A DNA stretch of 64,000 nucleotides, taken from Verrucomicrobiales bacterium. GTDB taxonomy: Bacteria; Verrucomicrobiota; Verrucomicrobiia; Verrucomicrobiales; DEV007. The stretch covers positions 310,001-374,000 of the forward strand of contig PAAG01000047.1 in assembly GCA_002698785.1 (NCBI GenBank). Direction: 5' to 3'. The notes beneath the pieces are model-generated. The model was not told the origin of the DNA. It saw only the letters and a program-made list of their open reading frames with translations, and ran no database searches. The position numbers and the translations under genes are program-made. Shown in pieces: positions 52,837-62,570 of the stretch (positions are counted from its first letter, which is position 1; every line of letters starts with the position of its first letter).

Positions 52837-53934
52837 ATGAAGAGTTCTCGCCCCAACTGGCTCCGCGTTCCGAGATTCACACGCAAGAAGCGTAAACTTG
52901 CGAACCCTCCCGGCTCGCTCGTTCACACCGGGGCAAGACGCACGGATACCTCGGTCCTGTCGATGTACACCTACGACGAATCGACATTTGAAGTAGAAGA
53001 GAATATCGAAACTCCAGATCTCGAAGCGCTGGCAACTTCGGGCAAAGTCAATTGGATCAACATCACGGGACTCCACCAAGTCTCCAAACTCTCGAAAATT
53101 GGCGAGAAGTTCAACATTTCCTCCCTGATTCTGGAAGACATCCTCAATACCGGAAGCCGACCCAAGATCGAAAAACGGGAGAATGAAGTGTTCGTCGTGA
53201 TTCGGCTCATCGAAAGCGAAAGTGACAGAGACGAAATCGACGTGCAGCAGGTTTCACTGCTTTTGCTCCCCAACAACGTCCTGATTTCCTTTCTCGAAGA
53301 ACCCACCGACATCTTTGATCCTGTAATCAAGCGAATACGCACGGGCGGTGGTGGCAGGATCCGAAAACTCGGCGCGGACTACCTCGCCTGGGCCTTACTC
53401 GACGCAGCCGTCGACAATTACCTTTACGTAATCGACCAACTCGATGAGTCAGTTGCCCAGATCGACACCATGCTGCAGACGAATAGCGCCAGTATCGAAG
53501 CAGGCGAGTTGTATATGCTGAAGCGAGACATTGGATCCATTTATCGATCCATGCGCCCGATTCGCGAGATCACCAGCTCGCTCCAACGCCCGACGACTCC
53601 GCTGTTGAAGAAATCGACAAAACCGTTTTTTACCGATCTCAACGACCACGCCGTCCAGGTGCTCGAAACAATCGAAGATCTTCGGGAGAGCATGTCTTCC
53701 CTGAGGGATTTCTATCTTTCAGCGGTGAGCAATCGAATGAACGAGGTGATGAAGGTGCTCACTTGCTTCTCCACCATTTTCCTTCCGCTCACTTTCGTAG
53801 CCGGTGTCTACGGAATGAATTTCGAACACATGCCCGAACTCGGCATTCGGTGGGCCTACCCAATGGTCTGGGTAGTGTTTCTTCTCTGTGCTGGTGGTAT
53901 GTTCTGGTTGTTTAAAAAGATGAACTGGCTCTAA
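52837..53934 (+). CDS. corA: CorA-family magnesium/cobalt transporter
   Basis: A 365-residue CorA protein. The long cytoplasmic funnel is followed by two C-terminal helices and the selectivity motif GVYGMNF at about 323-329 (FLPLTFVAGVYGMNFEHMPE). It imports magnesium, and often cobalt or nickel, as a pentamer. It ends in a four-base overlap with the convergent MscS gene. Confidence 0.95.
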   Translation: MKSSRPNWLRVPRFTRKKRKLANPPGSLVHTGARRTDTSVLSMYTYDESTFEVEENIETPDLEALATSGKVNWINITGLHQVSKLSKIGEKFNISSLILEDILNTGSRPKIEKRENEVFVVIRLIESESDRDEIDVQQVSLLLLPNNVLISFLEEPTDIFDPVIKRIRTGGGGRIRKLGADYLAWALLDAAVDNYLYVIDQLDESVAQIDTMLQTNSASIEAGELYMLKRDIGSIYRSMRPIREITSSLQRPTTPLLKKSTKPFFTDLNDHAVQVLETIEDLRESMSSLRDFYLSAVSNRMNEVMKVLTCFSTIFLPLTFVAGVYGMNFEHMPELGIRWAYPMVWVVFLLCAGGMFWLFKKMNWL

Positions 53935-54809
53935 CGCGACGCATCTTCATCAGAAATCTGCTCAGGGGAAACCCCTCCTTTCGGTAAGTCACCAGGCACT
54001 GGTTTGCCTCGATAATGGATAACACTCTGAGGAAAAGGAATCTCAATCTCTGCTTCGTCGAATGCTTCCTTGATTTCCACCTGGATCGAATTTTTCAACT
54101 CCAGGAAACTCTCGCGAGTCGCCCAGACACCAAACAGGAAGTCGATCGAAGAGGCGCCGTATCCTAAGAAAATCAGAAGCGGCTTTGGCTCCATGAGACA
54201 GAGAGGATTCTTCGCGGCCACCTCCATCAATACTTCCCGAACCCGTTTCAAATCACTGTCGTAGGCAACTCCGACATTGATGTCGACCCTGCGAACAGGA
54301 AATCGAGTGATGTTGACCAACTCGCTTTTGATGATCGTTTCATTCGGAATCCGGACAAACTCATTGTCGAACGTCCGCAACTTTATGGAAAGTGTATCGA
54401 TCGAAATCACCACTCCCGCGATATTGCCGACTCGGATCGCATCTCCAACCGAAAAAGGATTCTCCGCAATGAGGAATAGTCCGCTGATGATGTTCGAAAC
54501 ACTCGTCTGAGACGCGAAAGCGAGCGCCACCCCCACGATCCCTGCCGCCCCCAGTAGCGGGGCAATACTGAAACCCAACTCCCTGAAAACTATCAAGACG
54601 ACGACTGATACGGCCGTGTATCGTATCAACTTGCCGGCGACCAGACCACGCTGAGCGGAGAACTTTCGAGTGGCCCACTTTCTTACCCACCGAGCAACAA
54701 TAAACGAAAACGGCAGAAGAACGAGGAGAGCGAACGCAACTCGAAGTGCCGTAGCAATCCGCTCTGGCGTAATCCATTCTTTAAGTTCCTCAGGTACAAA
54801 GTCCAGCAT
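53931..54809 (-). CDS. MscS-family mechanosensitive channel
   Basis: A 292-residue protein with N-terminal membrane helices, the pore-lining helix GIVGVALAFASQTSVSNIIS and the beta domain FSVGDAIRVGNIAGVVISI. It releases solutes when membrane tension rises. It lies 15 bases after the DUF432-like gene on the same strand; the pairing suggests a partner role. A Pro/Gly-rich cytoplasmic tail follows. Confidence 0.92.
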   Translation of the reverse strand: MLDFVPEELKEWITPERIATALRVAFALLVLLPFSFIVARWVRKWATRKFSAQRGLVAGKLIRYTAVSVVVLIVFRELGFSIAPLLGAAGIVGVALAFASQTSVSNIISGLFLIAENPFSVGDAIRVGNIAGVVISIDTLSIKLRTFDNEFVRIPNETIIKSELVNITRFPVRRVDINVGVAYDSDLKRVREVLMEVAAKNPLCLMEPKPLLIFLGYGASSIDFLFGVWATRESFLELKNSIQVEIKEAFDEAEIEIPFPQSVIHYRGKPVPGDLPKGGVSPEQISDEDASR

Positions 54810-54824
54810 GGGTTCAGGACCAAA

Positions 54825-55616
54825 TCACCCGATGTCGAGGAGATCAACCGTCCACTTTCTTAAAGAGCGAAATGTTCTCCCTACAACGTTTTGTGGTCCA
54901 GCTTCACGCGGCAGATTCACCAGCTTTGCAGCCTTGTATTCCCTCGGAGGATTGTTCTTCAAGGTCACGTTGCTGGGCTGAACCCCGCCTTGGTATCGAA
55001 TCACGGTCGCGTTTGTGACCAACCGGTCGTCAGCCTGATACAATGTCAGTCCACCGACACGCAAGCAGATCCTTTCCACGGGAAGAGTCTCGGACGAATC
55101 GTTATGGACTGCTAAGACAGCCATAGCCCCAGCCGCGTCTATTTCAGGCAGAGGTTCAGTGTGAATATCGGCCTCCAGCCAATAGCAGAGTTCGCCATTA
55201 TCCGTTTCGCCGAACCAAGTGTTCGAAAGCTTTTCGGTCGGAACCTCCAACAGAGTCTGTTCCAAGTCTCCACGCACTCCAACAGTTACAGAGATAGGTA
55301 GTCGAACAAAGAGCCTGACATCCGCTCCCGGAAGAATATTAAACGGAGTGGTCGGGTTCACGAGAACCGGAAGATCAGGCAGCGACGGAAGGATCTGGAT
55401 TTTGTCGGAATTATTGCTAACGGCCCATCGTGTCCATTTTGCGGAATCATCATCTTCCTCGCCGGTTTCTCCGTCCTTCAGTTGCCGCGAGGCGAGCGAA
55501 ATTTCCTTCCCGCTCCGGCGCATTTCTACGAGAACATCTCCGCATCGAACACGGTTCTGATCGGCTTCAGCGAAATCCAGTTCGCCCCATCGAATTTCTT
55601 TTGCCTTCTGACCCAT
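54825..55616 (-). CDS. DUF432-like hypothetical protein, MscS partner
   Basis: A 263-residue, mostly beta-strand protein without signal peptide. It reads like DUF432 proteins (GQKAKEIRWGELDFAEAD; FNILPGADVRLFVRLPIS; LPVERICLRVGGLTLYQADD), some of which, as I recall, lie near MscS genes; assignment is from memory of pattern only. Its stop is 15 bases before the MscS start. It might bind the channel or a ligand. ATG 55616 is preferred. Confidence 0.72.
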   Translation of the reverse strand: MGQKAKEIRWGELDFAEADQNRVRCGDVLVEMRRSGKEISLASRQLKDGETGEEDDDSAKWTRWAVSNNSDKIQILPSLPDLPVLVNPTTPFNILPGADVRLFVRLPISVTVGVRGDLEQTLLEVPTEKLSNTWFGETDNGELCYWLEADIHTEPLPEIDAAGAMAVLAVHNDSSETLPVERICLRVGGLTLYQADDRLVTNATVIRYQGGVQPSNVTLKNNPPREYKAAKLVNLPREAGPQNVVGRTFRSLRKWTVDLLDIG

Positions 55617-55714
55617 ACAAGAAAAGTCTTTTGCAGACGTTGTGATATACACAAGGGAGACGAGTATTGCATTAGAAATTCGACAGGCACACGCTCCCTC
55701 CCTAGAGTTTTCTC

Positions 55715-57211
55715 ATGAAACAAGTCATCCTCATCGCTGGCATCGCATTGATCGTGATTGTGATAGCCCTGCTCGTCGGCGCCCGAATTGTAGGCCCCCG
55801 GATGATCAGCGTCGCTCCCCCCAAAGGAGAACCTATCGGTAAGTTCGACCTTCCCCGTCCGGAAACCTCAATTCTCGCAGTAGATATTGTGGTCCCGATG
55901 ACCATGCTCGAGGAAATCGCCAACACAAAAGTCCCCCCGGAAATCGAAGGCGCAGACAACAAAAGCTTTCACAAACGAGTGAAAGACGGCAAATACGCGT
56001 GGAAGGTCGTACGCGGTGACGTCGATTTCGAGAATCAGGGAGACAAGCTGGCATTCAAAGTCCCATTTCAAGGAGCGGCAAAATTTGCCGGAGACCTCGA
56101 CGCAAAAATCCTGACCCTACCGCTGGAAGGGAATGCCGAGCTCGGCGGTATGGCGACAGGAACGCTGAACCCTCAGATTCTACCCGACTGGAAGATCGAA
56201 CCTAATCTTGTTCCGAATATCCAACTTTCCAAAGCTGCCCTCACGTTTGGCCAATTGGGAAAAATCGACATCAGCAGCCTCCTCGGCAGTTCTCTGGGCC
56301 AGTATCTCCAGAAAGAAACGAGGAAACTCACCCCAGCGCTCAAAAAAGGCCTCAACCTCCGAAAAGAAGTCAACAAACTCTGGGGCCAGGCCTATTTCAC
56401 AGAGCAAATCTCCGACGACCCAAAAGTCTGGCTGAAGATCACTCCACAACAACTACTCCTTGGACCACTTGATTACTCGAAAGCAGAACAAATTTCAGTC
56501 AGTGTCGCCATTCAATCGGAGACTTTTCTGGTAAACCGGGAACCAGTCCCAGCCACTCCCGCGCCCCTTCCCAATTTGAGACCGGTCGATTCACCCATCG
56601 ATACGAATCTCCAGATCCCGATCATCATCAGCATGCAAGAATTAAACCAGGTGCTGGAAAACGAGAACATCGATCTGGACACAGGCATCGGCACCCAGGT
56701 AAAAGTCACCGGCATGAAAGCAGAAGTCGGACAGAACGGCTTCCTCAACATAGGCCTCAATATTCAGGCAGACAAAAGCCGCATCGGCCGAGGAGTGGCA
56801 GGACAGATCTGGGTCCAGGGAAAACCGATCATCGATTTGGATAACCAAACCCTGGGATTCTCCGAAGTCGCCCTGACAGTGGAAACCAAAGACTCACTCA
56901 CCTCCGCAGCCACCTGGCTTTTGGAAGGCTTTCTGGTCAAAGGAATAGAGAGCCAACTGCGAGTCGATCTCGACGACTACAAAGAAGAGCTCAACGAGGA
57001 GGTTCTAAAAGCAATCGACAATGCCAAACTCCCTGAGGGAATCGACGTCTCCGTTCAGAATCTCGATATTCGCCTGGCTGACATTTACACCATCACCCGT
57101 CATTTCGAAGAAGGCGAACCTGATCCCGGGATCGTGATTGTAGTTCAGGCAACTGGAGACATGGACACGAGCATCAACCAATTGATTCTCCAATCCCCCG
57201 AGGATCCATGA
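55715..57211 (+). CDS. DUF4403-like membrane-anchored protein
   Basis: A 498-residue protein with an N-terminal membrane anchor (VILIAGIALIVIVIALLVGA) and two alternating beta-alpha domains resembling DUF4403 (ETSILAVDIVVPMTMLEEIA; IPIIISMQELNQVLENENID), a fold related to lipid-binding tubular proteins. It probably faces the periplasm. Its stop overlaps the next gene as ATGA. Function unknown. Confidence 0.82.
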   Translation: MKQVILIAGIALIVIVIALLVGARIVGPRMISVAPPKGEPIGKFDLPRPETSILAVDIVVPMTMLEEIANTKVPPEIEGADNKSFHKRVKDGKYAWKVVRGDVDFENQGDKLAFKVPFQGAAKFAGDLDAKILTLPLEGNAELGGMATGTLNPQILPDWKIEPNLVPNIQLSKAALTFGQLGKIDISSLLGSSLGQYLQKETRKLTPALKKGLNLRKEVNKLWGQAYFTEQISDDPKVWLKITPQQLLLGPLDYSKAEQISVSVAIQSETFLVNREPVPATPAPLPNLRPVDSPIDTNLQIPIIISMQELNQVLENENIDLDTGIGTQVKVTGMKAEVGQNGFLNIGLNIQADKSRIGRGVAGQIWVQGKPIIDLDNQTLGFSEVALTVETKDSLTSAATWLLEGFLVKGIESQLRVDLDDYKEELNEEVLKAIDNAKLPEGIDVSVQNLDIRLADIYTITRHFEEGEPDPGIVIVVQATGDMDTSINQLILQSPEDP

Positions 57212-59538
57212 GGTATCTGCTCTACGCCCTCCTTTTCCTGACATACAGCTCACTGTCGGCCCAGGAAGAAGCCTTTCCCGGCACCAAATTCCTCGACACG
57301 CCGGAGACCGACCTCTCATCTCGAGTGATGAAAGGTGCCCACGCTTTTGTGGAAAGGACGATCATTGAAGCAGCAAATCGGAATGACATTCTGCTTCCCC
57401 TACTTGGAGACGTTGAATCACCACTCGACGACTTTCGAGCCGACCTTGCAAAGAAACTCGGTGTCGTAGACGAAAGGCTCGAACCAAATCTCGAGTTCTT
57501 TTCGGACGCCCCAGTTACCTTCGAGGGAATTCCGGCCGATTCTCTCGTCGCGGAAAATTCTTCCTTCAGAGTCTACCAGACACGCTGGGACGTTCTTGAG
57601 CACTTCTCTGCAGAAGGGATTTATGTAACTCCAATTTCTGCTGACACGCCTCTTTCCGCCCCGCTTCTCGTACTCCTTCCCGACGCCGGGGAGACACCGG
57701 AAGACATTCTCGGCCTCACGGACAAACTTCCACCAAACCAGCAGATCGGATTGCGTTTCGCCCTCGCCGGCTTCCGCATCCTAATCCCTGCCCCAATCAA
57801 TCGCTCCATCTACCTGGGCCCGGAGGGAAAAGATGAGAGACTGGAGAAATCGCAACAGTCCCATCGAGAATGGCTCTATCGCCAAGCCTTTCAGATGGGG
57901 CGACACCCGCTTGGATACGAAATACAGGCAGCGCTGTCCGCCGTCGATTACTTCGAAATGAGATTCCCCGGCGCACATATTACCTTGGCAGGCTATGGGG
58001 AAGGAGGCCGCGCAGCACTCTATGCTGCAGCGATCGACCTTCGCGTGGATTCTGCCTTTGTCAGTGGCGCTTTCGCTCCTCGTGCACAGGCTTGGTCGGA
58101 GCCTATCGACCGAAATATTTTCAACCTTCTACCCAATCACGGCGACGCAGTCACAGTTGCCCTCATTCATCCTCGTCCGCTCCTGATTGAACACACCACC
58201 TTTCCCGCCGTCACCGACCGAAAAGGCAAAATCGTGACGCCCAATACTGCTTCCGTTTTGAAAGAGGTCGAACGCACTGGGATTCTGTTAGGACTACGCT
58301 CAACTCCCTCAAGCATATTGTTCAACGAAGCAGCAAAGAACGCGCGCGGTGATTTCCCCTCCGTCGCTGGCTTCATGCAGGCGATTGGCTTGGAGCCATT
58401 GACCGATCGCTCCCCTCCCCTCGCATTGATGATGGATCTACGTTCCGAGTTCTCCGCCGAAGCTAGACATTCACGACTCTTCAAAGGCATAGAAGATCAC
58501 GCCCAGAGCTTGGTTGACCGGTCCGAAGACGTGCGACTCGCATGGTATTTCGAAAAGGCGGAACCAGCACTGAAACCGGGTAAATGGTCAACCGAAGCCT
58601 CACACCCTACCATTCCCCCCTCTACCTTCATCATTGAAAGCGCAACCTACCGCGACGTCTTCGAAAGCGAAGTCATCGGCAAATTCGAAACAGATTTCCT
58701 ACCTCTGAACGCCCGGACAAGGAAAGTCGCAGAGACAGAAGACTGGACAGCCTGGGACGTAGTCCTCGACGTCTATCCCGAATTGGAATCATGGGGTGTC
58801 CTGGTTATGCCCAAAGGAATTCCTGACGGGGAGAAACGACCCGTAGTCGTTTGCCAACACGGCCGAAATGGAGTTCCTCGCGACACCATCGACGCTGGCA
58901 AATCTGCCTACAATGATTTCGCCGCTCGTCTCGCCGAACAGGGGTACATCACCTTCGCGCCCCACAACCTCTACCGTGGCGAGGACGAATATCGTTGGCT
59001 CGATCGCAAAGCCAATCTCGTCGGGTGTTCGCTCTTTTCTTTCATCGTAGCATCCCACCGGCAAACTCTTTCCTGGCTGAAAACACTCCCGGAAGTCGAT
59101 CCTGACAAAATTGCCTTTTACGGCCTGAGCTATGGTGGGGAATCAGCTGTTCGCGTTCCCGCAATCCTCACAGACTACTCCCTTTCCATCTGCTCAGGAG
59201 ACTTCAACCAGTGGACCCGAAAGGTGGCCGACCCAGACTTTCCCCGCGGATTCATGAAGTCCATTGAATGGGAAATGCCCTATTGGAATATGGGGAACAC
59301 TTTTGACTACGCCGAACTCGCTGGCCTGATTTTGCCTCGCCCCTTTTTTGTTGAACGCGGTCATCACGACCTTGTGTCTCGCGACGAATGGGTCGCGCAC
59401 GAATATGCAAAAGTGAGGTGGCTCTACAGTCAATTCGGACTGCAAGACCGAACAGGTATCGAGTTTTTTCAGGGAGGTCACTCTATCAACGGTGAAGGAA
59501 CATTCCAGTTCCTTCACCATCACCTGAAACAGGACTAG
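57208..59538 (+). CDS. Secreted tandem alpha/beta hydrolase with one degenerate half
   Basis: A 776-residue exported protein (signal peptide YLLYALLFLTYSSLSAQ) with two alpha/beta-hydrolase halves. The C-terminal half has an intact nucleophile elbow YGLSYGG (Ser641), the oxyanion region VVCQHGRNGVPRD and the charge relay in GHHDLVS and FQGGHS. The N-terminal half carries AGYGEGGRA at 261-269, where the nucleophile Ser is replaced by Gly264, so it is probably non-catalytic. The family is close to dienelactone or acetyl-xylan esterase types. It is coupled to the DUF4403-like gene by ATGA and overlaps the convergent peroxidase gene by four bases. Confidence 0.82.
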   Translation: MRYLLYALLFLTYSSLSAQEEAFPGTKFLDTPETDLSSRVMKGAHAFVERTIIEAANRNDILLPLLGDVESPLDDFRADLAKKLGVVDERLEPNLEFFSDAPVTFEGIPADSLVAENSSFRVYQTRWDVLEHFSAEGIYVTPISADTPLSAPLLVLLPDAGETPEDILGLTDKLPPNQQIGLRFALAGFRILIPAPINRSIYLGPEGKDERLEKSQQSHREWLYRQAFQMGRHPLGYEIQAALSAVDYFEMRFPGAHITLAGYGEGGRAALYAAAIDLRVDSAFVSGAFAPRAQAWSEPIDRNIFNLLPNHGDAVTVALIHPRPLLIEHTTFPAVTDRKGKIVTPNTASVLKEVERTGILLGLRSTPSSILFNEAAKNARGDFPSVAGFMQAIGLEPLTDRSPPLALMMDLRSEFSAEARHSRLFKGIEDHAQSLVDRSEDVRLAWYFEKAEPALKPGKWSTEASHPTIPPSTFIIESATYRDVFESEVIGKFETDFLPLNARTRKVAETEDWTAWDVVLDVYPELESWGVLVMPKGIPDGEKRPVVVCQHGRNGVPRDTIDAGKSAYNDFAARLAEQGYITFAPHNLYRGEDEYRWLDRKANLVGCSLFSFIVASHRQTLSWLKTLPEVDPDKIAFYGLSYGGESAVRVPAILTDYSLSICSGDFNQWTRKVADPDFPRGFMKSIEWEMPYWNMGNTFDYAELAGLILPRPFFVERGHHDLVSRDEWVAHEYAKVRWLYSQFGLQDRTGIEFFQGGHSINGEGTFQFLHHHLKQD

Positions 59539-61715
59539 AACTTAATCCTGATATAGCCAGTGTCATCGGCCAGAGGATCTGCATCGGACTCGGCATGAAA
59601 GCAGATCACCCGTTTGCGATTGGGCGGGTAGTGCAGCCTGCGACCTTTGATACGACCCTTCAGCTTCTTGGTATTCTCTGGCCTTGGCTCACGCATGTAA
59701 CGACCAGTCTTAAGAGCGCTCGTCACGTTCCTACGTCCGGAAGAAACATCAAAATACTTCGCCTTAAAATCCTGCGGTCCGATGTAGCCAGTGCGGACAC
59801 GGATGGGATTCATGTAAGCACCATCGTTCTGGATGGAGACAAAAATCTTTGCTCTCCCTTTCTTAGCTTTGATGCGAATTCGCTGCCCCACCCCCGAGTT
59901 GTTGTATCGGTCCTCACCTCTGTGAGTGGCTTCATTGTATTTCTTTCCGACCTTCACGTCTGGCTGGAAAGGGTGATACCTTGGGATAAAGAACGAGTAC
60001 TCATTCAAATCCTCCCAGTCGACGCCCGTATTGCGTTGAATGATCTGAACCAAATTTGTGTTCAGGATGTCGTAGATGAAGGAAGAGGAATAGATGTCCC
60101 TGTTCTCAAAGTAGTATCGGTCACCATCTCTCAGGCGACTGAATTGATCGACAAATACTCGTGTCCAGGTCTCACCGAGGTTCGTGCCCGGAAGATGTCT
60201 TTCCACCAGTCCACCGGTCCAGGCATCAATGTTCTGAACTCCAGCTGCACCGTAGACCGATTCGAGCGCGTTAATCGCTACCGTTCCCTTCCCTGGGATA
60301 TCGCTGTATTGTCCAAGACCAGGAAGACCGTAGGCGGCTCGAATCGCATTGTAAGAAGGAATTCCGTGATCTCTTCCGCGCTGGATATTCAAAGCCGGTA
60401 GATCTAGCCCCGAACCAGGACCGAAGAGGAACACGCGCACATCGTCGACGATGTACTGATCCAACTCCTGCTGATAGTTCAACGCTTGCCCGCGAATGAT
60501 ATCGTCAATTCCATTGGTCGCGACGAACGTCGGATTGAAGAACGCGTTCTGCAGAAGAAACGGAGTTTCAGCCCCATTTTCGTCGGTCAAAAGATACGTG
60601 CTCGGCAACATCGTATGCCCGATACGGAACGCCGCTGTCGAAAACTCATTTGAAATCTGTGGGTCTACAGTCGGATCATACCCCTTGTAATAAGGCATAG
60701 CATCGTATCCCAGCAAAACAGGCAGCCAATCGTAGTATGTGATCTTCTGAAGCATGGCCGCTACCGTGGCTCTCGCACGCTGGTAGATCAGTTCATCGAC
60801 AATAGGATCGGCAAGGTTTGAGCCTGGAAAATTAGTAGCGGCGATCTCATTACAGAGACGGTTGTGCTCCCGCATGAAAATCGTGTGGATCGCGATCAGT
60901 CCGATCTGCTCGTTGGCACGCACATCCCCAGCTAGGAAAAGCTGGTTAAAATTCAGTGGCGATTGATTCGCATTCGGAAAACCATTCACGTTGTAAGGGA
61001 GCAGTTCCCCATCCGGTCCCGCCTGCGACTTGAGTTTGCCGCCAACCATAGTTCTCAACTCATCCGCACGAGCTTGATTTGAGCCATAGACATTCGATCC
61101 GTCGATAAACGCGGTGATGATGTTGATTTGCTCCCGCATCCCTGTAATCGACGCAGCTACATTCTGTGCAATCGATCGGGTCAACGGAACAAACGGACTC
61201 GCAAAAAAGTCAGGGTCTCCCGGCTCGATTTCGATATTGAAAGACTCGTTCCCTGAAAGACCGGTCATCCCTCCCGTGGCTTCAGAAGCATCAGGCTCCG
61301 TCAGTCCCGTGTCATGGCTCAAAAATTGTCCGAATTGGAAAAACAATTGGCTGAGCTTTCGACCACTGGGAATATCGACACCATTCTGGTCATGGACAGT
61401 ATTACTGATGGTGCGCGCACTTGGCAGTGTCTGCTCGTCGACTTCCACATCCCCATCACCCTCGTCCTCGACCGGCACGCCTCGCGGCAAATCAACCCCA
61501 TCACCATAGTCAGCAGGGGCAATCCGGATCAGCGGCTGATGCGCCTCGCCGTACTCTGTGTGAGTCACATTGTTATTGGATCCGTCTGCCGAGCGGAAGT
61601 CATTGAGCCCACTCGTATCAATCGCAAAAGCGGCAGCCCCTGGGAGCGTGATCGCCAGACCAGGGATCAATCCATTCAATCGAGTAAGGAGCGAATTGGA
61701 AGTGATTCTATTCAT
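59535..61715 (-). CDS. Secreted animal-type heme peroxidase
   Basis: A 726-residue exported protein of the animal heme peroxidase/peroxinectin family. The distal His is in FGQFLSHDTGL (His134), the REH motif IFMREHNRLCNE lies at about 279-290, and the proximal His367 is in AAFRIGHTMLPS; LNIQRGRDHGIPSYN is also typical. It probably makes hypohalous acid or radicals outside the cell. A beta-rich C-terminal domain follows. No operon partner; it ends in a four-base overlap with the convergent hydrolase gene. Confidence 0.95.
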   Translation of the reverse strand: MNRITSNSLLTRLNGLIPGLAITLPGAAAFAIDTSGLNDFRSADGSNNNVTHTEYGEAHQPLIRIAPADYGDGVDLPRGVPVEDEGDGDVEVDEQTLPSARTISNTVHDQNGVDIPSGRKLSQLFFQFGQFLSHDTGLTEPDASEATGGMTGLSGNESFNIEIEPGDPDFFASPFVPLTRSIAQNVAASITGMREQINIITAFIDGSNVYGSNQARADELRTMVGGKLKSQAGPDGELLPYNVNGFPNANQSPLNFNQLFLAGDVRANEQIGLIAIHTIFMREHNRLCNEIAATNFPGSNLADPIVDELIYQRARATVAAMLQKITYYDWLPVLLGYDAMPYYKGYDPTVDPQISNEFSTAAFRIGHTMLPSTYLLTDENGAETPFLLQNAFFNPTFVATNGIDDIIRGQALNYQQELDQYIVDDVRVFLFGPGSGLDLPALNIQRGRDHGIPSYNAIRAAYGLPGLGQYSDIPGKGTVAINALESVYGAAGVQNIDAWTGGLVERHLPGTNLGETWTRVFVDQFSRLRDGDRYYFENRDIYSSSFIYDILNTNLVQIIQRNTGVDWEDLNEYSFFIPRYHPFQPDVKVGKKYNEATHRGEDRYNNSGVGQRIRIKAKKGRAKIFVSIQNDGAYMNPIRVRTGYIGPQDFKAKYFDVSSGRRNVTSALKTGRYMREPRPENTKKLKGRIKGRRLHYPPNRKRVICFHAESDADPLADDTGYIRIKF

Positions 61716-61985
61716 AACGGAAAAGGTAGGAGGTATTGTTTAATCGCCACAATCGTACAGAATTTTCATATTTAAATGGATTTTTTGCCCAAAATTGAAA
61801 ATTTCTCAATTGTGCGAGGAGGGTTTAAGAAATCAGGTAGAGATGATCAGTTTCTCTTAGTTGACGATTAGCCACCCTAATCTAAGCATTTTTATTAAAA
61901 AAACTTATTTAGGTGCCTTTTTGCCGTGGGTTCGCCTTCCCATAGCGCATGATTCAGAAGGGAGATCAGCAGTGGCTGGAAGGAT
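61716..61985. other. AT-rich intergenic region
   Basis: About 270 bases upstream of the peroxidase and after the NADAR gene stop. It is AT-rich, with a weak inverted repeat ATTG/CAAT near 61794-61812. It likely contains the peroxidase promoter. No gene or RNA recognised. Confidence 0.4.
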
Positions 61986-62543
61986 TCAGGCGAGTTTTGA
62001 ACGCACTTCCATCAGCGCGAAGCCAAGTAAATTTTCACCTCGCCATTTTGAAGGGGCCTCAGCACTTTCGTTACTCTTCCCCATCCCGATTCCCCAGATT
62101 CGATCCCGCGGACTGGCTTCAACAATCACTTTATTTCCCGTCCGCTTCAACAGATCCCCCATTTCCGAATGCTGGGAGAATTTGGCCAGATTTCCTTCCA
62201 CAACAATCGCAAAGCGCTCTCGATTCCAAACCGATTCATCAAACCCAGCCACCTTTCGCCCGAATGCCTTCGCCTTTCCCGGATCGGTACAGCCCAAAAT
62301 GGCGTCTTCCATTTCCCGATCTCCGAAAAGGCGAGCTTTTTCCGCCATCATGAAATGCTCGGTGGTCGCATATTCATGTTCTCCCACCGAAAACGGAGCA
62401 GGAAACCAATTGCTCAAACAGCTTTGGTCCACTTCTCCCGGCACTCGTGGTGTGTGCCCCCAGAAAAAGAGAAATTTGGGTTTCTCACCGAGAGCAATCG
62501 CCTCGATCAGTTCTGCCCGACAGCGAACGTCTTCCAGATTCAT
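61986..62543 (-). CDS. NADAR/YbiA-family protein
   Basis: A 185-residue protein of the NADAR (YbiA) family: KPKFLFFWGHTPRVPGEVDQ, SNWFPAPFSVGEHEYATTEH, FMMAEKARLFGD and KFSQHSEMGDLLKRTGNKVI. Family members are N-glycosidases that act on riboflavin intermediates or remove ADP-ribose from bases. It is 27 bases downstream of the anchored-protein gene on the same strand. Its substrate cannot be told here. Confidence 0.92.
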   Translation of the reverse strand: MNLEDVRCRAELIEAIALGEKPKFLFFWGHTPRVPGEVDQSCLSNWFPAPFSVGEHEYATTEHFMMAEKARLFGDREMEDAILGCTDPGKAKAFGRKVAGFDESVWNRERFAIVVEGNLAKFSQHSEMGDLLKRTGNKVIVEASPRDRIWGIGMGKSNESAEAPSKWRGENLLGFALMEVRSKLA

Positions 62544-62570
62544 GCTTCACAACAGAGAACGAAAGGATCG

